This document shows positions 1 to 5,119 of a stretch of DNA of 5,591 nt, one piece after another. The notes beneath the pieces were generated by a model that saw only the letters and a program-made list of their open reading frames with translations, had not been told where the DNA came from and made no database searches. Position 1 is the first letter of the stretch. Every line of letters begins with the position of its first letter. Position numbers and translations under genes: made by a program. The DNA comes from Thermaceae bacterium (lineage in GTDB: Bacteria > Deinococcota > Deinococci > Deinococcales > Marinithermaceae). Where the stretch lies: the NCBI GenBank assembly GCA_027023345.1, contig JALVVO010000283.1:1-5591 (forward strand), read 5' to 3'.

Positions 1-705
1 CACCACCACGATGAAGGCGCTGATCACCGCCTCCACCGCCACCCCCGGGCTCACCGTCTGCATGGGCAGGGTGGCCGCGCCGCCGAGGGCGGCGAGGGCG
101 ATCCCCAGGGCGAAGACCCCGGTCAGGAGGCGGGGCACCGGGATCCCCAGGGCCTCGAGCATCTCCCGGTCCTGGGTCACCGCCCGGATCCAAAGCCCCA
201 CCCGGGTGCGCTTCAAAAAGAGCCAGAGAAGCACGGCCACCGCCGCCGCCAGCAGGATCTGCACCAGGTAGTAGGCGGGAAAGGGCGCGCCCAGGATCCA
301 GATCGGCATCGCGAGCGAGGCCGGCGGCCCCAGCGACTTGTAGGCCGAGCCGAAGAGGATCTTGACCCCGTCCTCGATGACGAGCAAAAGGGCGTAGGTG
401 AGCAGGATCTGGTGGTGCTCCGGGCGGGGGTAGACGGGCCTCAGAAAGATCCGCTCGACGAGGGCCCCGAGTACGAGGCCGATCGCCGCCACCACCGCCA
501 TGCCCCACCAGAGCCCCTCGGGGTCGCCGCGGACCACCCAGTAAAGCAGGTACGCCCCCAGCATGTAGAAGGAGCCGTGGGCGAAGTTGACGATGCCGAG
601 CGCCCCGAAGATCAAGGAAAGCCCCACCGCGAGCAGAAAGAGCGTGCTCGCGGTGGCGAGCCCGGTGAGGAACTGCTGGATCAAGAAGCCGACGTCAAGG
701 CCCAT
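1..705 (-). CDS. livH: LivH-type branched-chain amino acid ABC transporter permease (3' end outside window)
   Basis: Inner-membrane permease of a HAAT-family (branched-chain amino acid type) ABC importer. It would pair with a LivM-like permease and two ATPases, none of which is in the window, and receive substrate from the binding protein encoded just upstream. The 235 visible residues start MGLDVGFLIQQFLTGLA and are strongly hydrophobic in blocks (about 10-35, 45-58, 67-85, 100-118, 142-165, 195-212, 222-235). Residues 37-51 carry the family hallmark GIVNFAHGSFYMLGA. Residues 174-190 (RAVTQDREMLEALGIPV) match the cytoplasmic loop that contacts the ATPase. Relatives are about 290-310 residues, so roughly 55-75 are missing at the left edge. 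The ATG at 705 gives the usual N-terminus for the family but has no Shine-Dalgarno; a strong hairpin lies 10 nt before it. The substrate class is not proven by sequence: amides, urea or aromatic compounds are possible alternatives. Confidence 0.93.
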   Translation of the reverse strand, partial: MGLDVGFLIQQFLTGLATASTLFLLAVGLSLIFGALGIVNFAHGSFYMLGAYLLYWVVRGDPEGLWWGMAVVAAIGLVLGALVERIFLRPVYPRPEHHQILLTYALLLVIEDGVKILFGSAYKSLGPPASLAMPIWILGAPFPAYYLVQILLAAAVAVLLWLFLKRTRVGLWIRAVTQDREMLEALGIPVPRLLTGVFALGIALAALGGAATLPMQTVSPGVAVEAVISAFIVVV

Positions 706-715
706 GGGCGTTTAG

Positions 716-744
716 CGGCGGGCGGGGGCTGGGCCCGCCCGCCG
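716..744. promoter_or_regulatory. Perfect 11-bp inverted repeat (hairpin) between binding-protein and permease genes
   Basis: CGGCGGGCGGG (716-726) and CCCGCCCGCCG (734-744) are exact reverse complements separated by a 7-nt loop. In the minus-strand mRNA the stem begins 6 nt after the binding-protein stop codon and ends 10 nt before the permease ATG. No U-run follows it in that direction, so it is more likely a 3'-end stabiliser or partial attenuator, giving more binding protein than permease, than a full terminator. On the plus strand it is followed by GGG and five T (748-752), which resembles an intrinsic terminator for antisense transcripts, though the 3-nt gap before the T-run is not ideal. 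Confidence 0.6.
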
Positions 745-750
745 GGGTTT

Positions 751-1932
751 TTACTTCGCGCACTTGGTGGGGTAGATCGTGTCCTTGGCCGGCACCACGA
801 TGACGGGATCGAGGATGGCGAAGGGGTAGTCCGGCGTGAGCTTGGTGTAGCCCCAGACCAGGTCCTCGAAGACCTGGTGGTCGGCGGGGCGCATCCACTT
901 GAGCCCCTCGATGGACTCGAACTTGAGCCCGCCGTCGGCCTCGAAGGCGGCCTTGACCGCGTCGGGGTCGGTGGAGCCCGCCTTCTTGACGGCGGCGGCC
1001 AGCATCATCAGCCCGGAGTAGGCCTCGCCGGCGTTGTAGGAGGGGTAGCGGCCGTACTTCTCGTAGTACTTCTTGACGAAGGCCTGGTTCTTCTCGGTCT
1101 TGGGGTAGAGGAACCAGTAGCGGGTGCCGACGAGGAGCCCCTCCGGCGCGTTCTTGCCGAGCGGCTCGAGCGCCTGGAGGGCGCCGCCGGTGGGGTTCAC
1201 GTAGAACTTAATGCTCTTGAAGAAGCCGTAGGGGATCGCCTGCTTGGCGAAGGTGACGAAGTCGCCGCCCCAGAGCGAGCTAAAGACGGCCTCGGGCCGG
1301 GCCCGCATCAGCGCGGTGATGTAGGAGGAGTAGTCGGAGGAGCCGAACTTCGGCCACTGCTCGCTCACCACCTCGACGTCGGGCTTCAGCTCCTTGAGCC
1401 GGGTGATGAAGTCCTCCCAGCTGACCCGGCCGAACTCGTAGTCGGGGCCGATGTTGGCCCAGCGTTTATAGGGCTTCTTGGCGGCGAAGGCGGCCGCCGC
1501 CCAGGAGTCCATGCGGGCGTTGTTCGAGGTGCGGAAGACGTAGGGGAGACACATCTCGGTGAGCCGGGGGGTGGCGGCGTGGGTGACGACGAGCGGCACC
1601 TTGTGTTCGTTGGCCACCGGGGCCACCGCGAGGCTCACCGAGCTCGAGTCGATGCCGAAGAGGAAGTCCACCTTCTCCTCGAGGATCAGCCTCTTGGCTT
1701 CCCGCACCGCCTGGTCGGGCTTGCCGTGGTCCACGAAGATGAGCTCGACGGGTCGGCCGAGCAGGCCGCCGGCGGCGTTGATCTCCTCGGCGGCGAGGGT
1801 CGCGCCCTCCTTCGAGGCCTGGCCGTAGTTGGCGAAGTTGCCGGAGAGGATGTAGAGCGCGCCGATCTTGATCGGCTCGGCCGCGAGGGCAAAACCCAGT
1901 AGGCCGAGCAAGAGGAACCCGATCCGCTTCAT
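751..1932 (-). CDS. Periplasmic substrate-binding protein of a branched-chain amino acid type ABC transporter
   Basis: Extracytoplasmic binding protein (type 1 periplasmic-binding fold, Peripla_BP_6/LivK-like, 393 aa) that would deliver ligand to the permease encoded 45 bp downstream. Residues 1-18 form a Sec signal peptide (KR, then a leucine-rich core, then FALA-A); there is no lipobox Cys, so the mature protein should be soluble. The mature start (PIKIGALYILSGNFANYG, 20-37), GATLAAEEINAAGGLLGRPVEL (43-64) and the hinge-region stretch from 112 to 138 (PLVVTHAAT, then PYVFRTSNN) are typical of the family. The protein has two Cys: C128 and C391, the latter three residues from the end. The ATG at 1932 is supported by the signal peptide and by a purine-rich GGGGG ribosome site 8 nt upstream. 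The LivK role is suggested by the permease, but this family also carries amides, urea and aromatic acids, so the ligand is unresolved. Confidence 0.93.
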   Translation of the reverse strand: MKRIGFLLLGLLGFALAAEPIKIGALYILSGNFANYGQASKEGATLAAEEINAAGGLLGRPVELIFVDHGKPDQAVREAKRLILEEKVDFLFGIDSSSVSLAVAPVANEHKVPLVVTHAATPRLTEMCLPYVFRTSNNARMDSWAAAAFAAKKPYKRWANIGPDYEFGRVSWEDFITRLKELKPDVEVVSEQWPKFGSSDYSSYITALMRARPEAVFSSLWGGDFVTFAKQAIPYGFFKSIKFYVNPTGGALQALEPLGKNAPEGLLVGTRYWFLYPKTEKNQAFVKKYYEKYGRYPSYNAGEAYSGLMMLAAAVKKAGSTDPDAVKAAFEADGGLKFESIEGLKWMRPADHQVFEDLVWGYTKLTPDYPFAILDPVIVVPAKDTIYPTKCAK

Positions 1933-1940
1933 AGCCTTGT

Positions 1941-1950
1941 CCCCCTTTCC
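1941..1950 (-). promoter_or_regulatory. Ribosome binding site of the binding-protein gene
   Basis: Read on the minus strand this is GGAAAGGGGG, with 8 nt between the G-run and the ATG at 1932. It is the only clear Shine-Dalgarno-like stretch at any of the four visible gene starts, and it supports the ATG chosen there. Confidence 0.65.
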
Positions 1951-1961
1951 TTAGCGTTCTC

Positions 1962-1967
1962 ATTATA
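1962..1967 (-). promoter_or_regulatory. -10 hexamer TATAAT upstream of the binding-protein gene
   Basis: A consensus TATAAT lies in an otherwise GC-rich gap. A start site about 7 nt downstream (near 1955) would give a leader of roughly 22 nt that includes the ribosome site. No good -35 is present: at an 18-bp spacer the hexamer is GGGGCA (3 of 6 matches), and it falls inside the adjacent inverted repeat. Activity may need a regulator, or the gene may mainly be read from the peptidase promoter. Confidence 0.6.
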
Positions 1968-1973
1968 CGGACC

Positions 1974-1995
1974 GGCCGGGGCGGATGCCCCGGCC
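1974..1995. promoter_or_regulatory. 9-bp GC-rich dyad between peptidase stop codon and binding-protein promoter
   Basis: GGCCGGGGC (1974-1982) and GCCCCGGCC (1987-1995) are exact reverse complements with a 4-nt loop. The repeat directly abuts the peptidase stop codon (1996-1998). It ends 6 bp before the TATAAT hexamer, thus covering the place of the -35 element. It could form a tight RNA hairpin at the end of the peptidase message, but no U-run follows on the minus strand, so efficient intrinsic termination is doubtful. As DNA it could be an operator. Confidence 0.5.
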
Positions 1996-3765
1996 CTAGG
2001 CTTCGGCCTCGTCGAGGAGCACCTTTAAGAGGGCGATCCGTTCGGCGAGGTAGGCGAACCCCTCCCGCCAGAACCCGGGGTCTTCGACGTCGAACCCCTC
2101 GCCGGCGAGGAGCTCGACCGGGGCGACCGAGCCTCCGGCGGCCAGGAGCTTCTTCAGCCGAGGGACGAAGGCTTCCCCTTCCTCCCGGTAGCGCCGGTAG
2201 AGGGCGTAGACCAGGAGCTGGCCGAAGGCGTAGGCGTAGACGTAGAAGGGCGTGTGGTAGAAGTGCGGCACCATCAGCCACTCATAGCGGAAGGCCTCGG
2301 GGACCTCGACCGCGTCGCCGAACTGGTCGGAGAGGGTCTTCCGGTAGGCCTCGTGGACCGTCGAGAGCGGGGCGCCCTCGGCGAGGAGGCGGTGGGCCTC
2401 GATCTCGAACCGGGCGAAGTAGGCCTGGCGGACGACGGTGGCGTAGGCGTCGTCGAGCTGGTCGAAGAGGATCTGGGCTTTTAGGGCGGGGTCCCTTTCC
2501 TCGGCGAGGAGGGCGTCGGTGAGCAGGATCTCGCCGAAGGTCGAGGCCATCTCGGCGAGCGGCAGGGGCGCGTGGAAGGTGAAGACCGGGTGGTCCGCCG
2601 CCAGCAGGGCGTGGATCGCGTGGCCGAGCTCGTGGGCGAGGGTGGCCACGTCCCGGGCCTCGCCCTGGAAGTTGAGGAGGAGGTAGGGGGTGACCCCGGG
2701 GGCGGGGCCGTAGGAGAAGGCGCCGCCCCGCTTGCCCGGGCGGGGGTAGACGTCCACGTGGCGCTCCTCGATCACCCGGCGGGCGAGCGCGGCGAACTCG
2801 GGGTCGAAGGCGGAGAACGCCGCCTCGACCCTGGATAGCGCCTCCTCGAAGTCGAACCTCCGCTCGGCCCGCGTCGCCGGGGCGTAGAGGTCGTAGCGGG
2901 AGAGCCTTTCCACCCCGAGCGCCCGGGCCTTGATGCGGAAGTAGTCGTGCAAGACCGGGGCTTCCTCGGCGACGGCGTCGAGCAGCGCCTCGACCACCCG
3001 GTCGGGCAGGTCGTTCATCTTGTTGCGGGCGGCTAGGGGAGAGGGAAAGCCCCGGAGCTTGACGTACTCGTTTCGCCAGTCCTGGACCACGAGCCGGTAG
3101 AGCTCGCCGAGGACCAGAGCCTCGTTCGCGAAAAGCTCCAGGGCGGCGTCGTAGGCGGCCCGGCGGACGGCGGGGTCAGAGTGGTGGGTGTACTTGCCGA
3201 GCTCGCTCTTTTGCACCGTGATCCGCTCGCCCTTTACCTCGAAGGCGATGCGGTAGCGGTCGTTCAGGACGCTGTAGGTCTTGGCGTGGGCGCGGGCAGC
3301 GACGTTCTTGAGCTGGATCGCCCGCTCGGCCTCCTCGCCGAGGGTGTGGGGGCGCCAGGCGCGCATCTGCTCGAGCCAGGAGCGGTAGCGTTTGCCGGCG
3401 GCCTCGAGCAGGGGGCGGGCCCGGTCCTCGGGGAGGTCCTTCCACCAGACCTCGAAGAAGAGGAGGCGCGCCGAGAGCTCGCCGAGGAGGGCGGTGACCC
3501 GGGCGTGGGCGGCCTGGGCGGCCTCCGAGCTCGAGTCCTCGAAAAAGCGCAGGGCGGCGTAGGCCCGGACCCGGGCGGCGAGGTCGGTGAAGGCCTCGAG
3601 CCCCCGTACGAAGGCGACGAAGGTCTCGGGGTCCCCCTGCTCGAGCTCCTCGCGCCGGGCCGCAAGCGCCTCGGCGCGCGTCTTGAGTTCCTCGAGGGCG
3701 GCTTCGAAGGCCTTTTCGCTTGCGAAGAGGGCGGTGAGGTCCCAGCGATCTGACCCGCGAGTCAT
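1996..3765 (-). CDS. pepF: Oligoendopeptidase F-like zinc metallopeptidase (family M3)
   Basis: Cytoplasmic M3-family zinc peptidase (589 aa, near the usual 560-610) that cuts short peptides; no signal peptide or membrane segment is visible. The N-terminal half is a helical region (about 1-340). The catalytic core carries HELGH at 378-382 with E379 as general base and H378/H382 as zinc ligands. E405 in LAEMAS (403-408), 23 residues after H382, is the third ligand, followed by STFGE (408-412). Near the C-terminus HFYHTPFYVYAYAFGQ (501-516) is the His/Tyr-rich substrate-binding motif typical of the PepF branch. The reading frame stays open for 29 more codons upstream, to 3852, but those would overlap the divergent gene and do not look like the family; MTRGSDRWDLTALF is the expected N-terminus, so the ATG at 3765 is chosen. 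It has no Shine-Dalgarno and is probably leaderless. It points towards the transporter genes and could supply peptide-derived amino acids alongside their uptake. Confidence 0.95.
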   Translation of the reverse strand: MTRGSDRWDLTALFASEKAFEAALEELKTRAEALAARREELEQGDPETFVAFVRGLEAFTDLAARVRAYAALRFFEDSSSEAAQAAHARVTALLGELSARLLFFEVWWKDLPEDRARPLLEAAGKRYRSWLEQMRAWRPHTLGEEAERAIQLKNVAARAHAKTYSVLNDRYRIAFEVKGERITVQKSELGKYTHHSDPAVRRAAYDAALELFANEALVLGELYRLVVQDWRNEYVKLRGFPSPLAARNKMNDLPDRVVEALLDAVAEEAPVLHDYFRIKARALGVERLSRYDLYAPATRAERRFDFEEALSRVEAAFSAFDPEFAALARRVIEERHVDVYPRPGKRGGAFSYGPAPGVTPYLLLNFQGEARDVATLAHELGHAIHALLAADHPVFTFHAPLPLAEMASTFGEILLTDALLAEERDPALKAQILFDQLDDAYATVVRQAYFARFEIEAHRLLAEGAPLSTVHEAYRKTLSDQFGDAVEVPEAFRYEWLMVPHFYHTPFYVYAYAFGQLLVYALYRRYREEGEAFVPRLKKLLAAGGSVAPVELLAGEGFDVEDPGFWREGFAYLAERIALLKVLLDEAEA

Positions 3766-3772
3766 GTTCCCC

Positions 3773-3778
3773 ACTATA
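3773..3778 (-). promoter_or_regulatory. -10 hexamer TATAGT for the peptidase gene
   Basis: Minus-strand TATAGT lies 7 nt before the ATG at 3765, which would start transcription at or next to the A of the ATG, i.e. a leaderless mRNA, a common arrangement in Deinococcota. No convincing -35 is present; about 18 bp upstream is GAGACG (3 of 6 matches), inside the flavoprotein coding region. Four bases are shared with the opposite-strand hexamer. Confidence 0.6.
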
Positions 3779-3780
3779 GT
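3775..3780 (+). promoter_or_regulatory. -10 hexamer TATAGT for the flavoprotein gene
   Basis: Plus-strand TATAGT lies 7 nt before the ATG at 3788, the mirror image of the peptidase side, and again predicts a leaderless transcript. A partial -35 (CTGACC, 3750-3755, 4 of 6 matches) sits 19 bp upstream within the first codons of the peptidase gene. The GGGG just before AAC-ATG is only 3 nt from the start codon, too close to act as a normal Shine-Dalgarno. Confidence 0.6.
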
Positions 3781-3787
3781 GGGGAAC

Positions 3788-5119
3788 ATGAGCGAGCGTC
3801 TCGTCGTCATCGGCGGCGTGGCCGCGGGAATGAGCGCCGCGGCCAAGGCCAAGCGGGAGAACCCTGAGCTCGAGGTCGTCGCTTTCGAGAAGACCCACTT
3901 CGTCTCCTACGGCGCCTGCGGCCTGCCCTACTTCCTCTCGGGCGAGGTGCCTCGGGTCGAGGACCTGGTGGCCCGCACCCCGGAGCAGTTCAAGAAGCAG
4001 GGCATCGCCGCCCTCATCCGCCACGAGGTGGTGGCGGTGGACTACGAGAACCGCGAGGTCACGGTCGCCGCCCTCGACGAGGGACGGGAGTTCAAGGAGC
4101 GCTTTGACTACCTGGTGGTGGCGACCGGCGCCCGACCGGTGGTGCCGGATCTGCCCGGGGTGGACCTCCCCGGGGTCTTCGTGCTCCGGATCCCCGAGGA
4201 CGGGGTCGCGATCCGCGAGTGGATGGCGGGCGCCCGCCGGGCGGTGATCGTCGGCGGGGGGTACGTGGGGCTCGAGGTCGCCGAGGCCTTCCGGAGCCGC
4301 GGTCTTGAGGTCGCGGTGGTCGAGGCCGAGGAGCGGGTCTTGCCCATGGTGGACCCCGAGCTCGGGGAGCTCGTCGCCGAGGAGCTAAAAAAACACGGCG
4401 TCGAGCTTCTCACCGGAACCCGGCTGGAGGCGATCCTGGGCGAGGGCCGGGTGGAGGCGGTGGAGACCACCGCCGGCCGCCTTCCCGCCGACCTCGTCTT
4501 GCTCTCGGTAGGGATCCGACCGAACGTCGAGCTCGCCCGGAGCTTCGGGGTGGCCCTCGGCCCCACCGGGGCGATCCAGGTGGACGAGCGGATGCGCACG
4601 AACCTCGAGGGGGTCTTCGCCGCCGGCGACGTCGCCGAGAGCCGCCACCTGCTCACCAATGAACCCTACTGGTTGCCGCTCGGCGACGTCGCCAACAAGC
4701 ACGGCCGCACCGCCGGCACCGTGATCGGCGGCAAGGAGGCGGCCTTTTTGGGCGTGCTCGGCACCGCCATCACCCGGATCTTTGACCTCGCGGTGGCCGT
4801 CACCGGGCTCACCGAGCAGGGGGCAAGGGCGCGGGGCTACGACGTGGGCACGAGCCTGATCAAAAGCCGCGACCGGGCCCACTACATGCCGGGCGGCCAT
4901 CCCTTCGTGGTCAAGCTCGTCTACGAGAAGGGTACGGGCCGGCTGCTCGGAGCCCAGATCGTGGGCCACCGGAACGACGCCCTCCGCATCGACGCGGTGG
5001 CGGCGCTCCTCCATAAGGGCGGTACGGTCGAGGACCTCCGCGCCCTCGACCTCGCCTACGCCCCGCCCTTCAGCCCGGTCTGGGACCCCCTTTTGGTGGC
5101 CGCGAACCAGGCCCGCTAG
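3788..5119 (+). CDS. CoA-disulfide / persulfide reductase-like FAD-dependent NAD(P)H oxidoreductase
   Basis: Cytoplasmic flavoprotein (443 aa) of the single-cysteine branch of the pyridine nucleotide-disulfide oxidoreductases, which holds CoA-disulfide reductase, CoA-persulfide/polysulfide reductase and NADH oxidase. Visible: FAD Rossmann motif VVIGGVAAGMSAA (6-18); active-site YGACGLPYFLSG (41-52) with C44; ATGARP (112-117); NAD(P)H motif VIVGGGYVGLEVAEAF (153-168) with E179 ending the second strand, which hints at NADH; second FAD motif FAAGDVAE (277-284). In the dimerisation domain, HYMPGG (365-370) and YAPPFSPVWDP (424-434) place Y366 and Y424 like the two catalytic Tyr of staphylococcal CoA-disulfide reductase, favouring a CoA-linked substrate over plain NADH oxidase. 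There is no C-terminal rhodanese domain. The frame is open upstream to 3587, but that part is the antisense of the peptidase gene; MSERLVVIGG is the natural N-terminus. It is expressed from the palindromic divergent promoter. Exact substrate (CoA disulfide, persulfide or sulfur) cannot be fixed. Confidence 0.93.
   Translation: MSERLVVIGGVAAGMSAAAKAKRENPELEVVAFEKTHFVSYGACGLPYFLSGEVPRVEDLVARTPEQFKKQGIAALIRHEVVAVDYENREVTVAALDEGREFKERFDYLVVATGARPVVPDLPGVDLPGVFVLRIPEDGVAIREWMAGARRAVIVGGGYVGLEVAEAFRSRGLEVAVVEAEERVLPMVDPELGELVAEELKKHGVELLTGTRLEAILGEGRVEAVETTAGRLPADLVLLSVGIRPNVELARSFGVALGPTGAIQVDERMRTNLEGVFAAGDVAESRHLLTNEPYWLPLGDVANKHGRTAGTVIGGKEAAFLGVLGTAITRIFDLAVAVTGLTEQGARARGYDVGTSLIKSRDRAHYMPGGHPFVVKLVYEKGTGRLLGAQIVGHRNDALRIDAVAALLHKGGTVEDLRALDLAYAPPFSPVWDPLLVAANQAR

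Larger units (their letters stand above)
3762..3791. promoter_or_regulatory. Perfect 30-bp palindrome forming the shared divergent promoter/operator
   Basis: The left half TCATGTTCCCCACTA (3762-3776) is followed by its exact reverse complement (3777-3791), with no spacer and no mismatch; symmetry breaks at 3761/3792. The ends contain the start codons of both flanking genes (ATG at 3765-3763 leftward and 3788-3790 rightward), so the whole 22-bp intergenic region is symmetric. The centre reads ACTATAGT, giving TATAGT on each strand. Inference: it acts as promoter core and probable operator for both genes. A C-run/TATA/G-run centre recalls operators of CsoR/CstR-type repressors, but that is a resemblance only. 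Confidence 0.85.

Noticed and set aside
11..271. 86-codon plus-strand frame at the left edge
   Set aside because: Antisense of livH; Arg/Ser/Thr/Ala-rich with no family resemblance.
412..1902. 496-codon open frame on the plus strand opposite the binding protein
   Set aside because: It is the antisense of a clear Peripla_BP_6 protein plus part of livH. Its translation is low-complexity Gly/Val/Glu/Leu with no recognisable domain, as expected from GC-rich codon bias.
1466..2281. 271-codon minus-strand frame crossing the peptidase/binding-protein junction
   Set aside because: Arg/Pro/Gly-rich out-of-frame translation of two well-supported genes.
3181..3753. 190-codon open frame on the plus strand within the peptidase gene
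   Set aside because: Antisense shadow of the M3 peptidase, Gly/Leu/Glu-rich, with no motif and no initiation signals.
3587..3787. 67-codon N-terminal extension of the flavoprotein
   Set aside because: It is the reverse strand of the peptidase gene and precedes the canonical Rossmann start MSERLVVIGG; a Ser/Arg/Ala-rich shadow.
3762..3791. Palindrome as an insertion-sequence end, attachment site or CRISPR repeat
   Set aside because: There is only one copy in the window, no transposase or integrase gene, no target duplication and no spacer pattern; its position between start codons fits a promoter/operator better.
3766..3852. 29-codon N-terminal extension of the peptidase
   Set aside because: It would overlap the start of the divergent flavoprotein gene, contains the palindrome as coding sequence, and does not resemble M3 N-termini; the ATG at 3765 fits the family.
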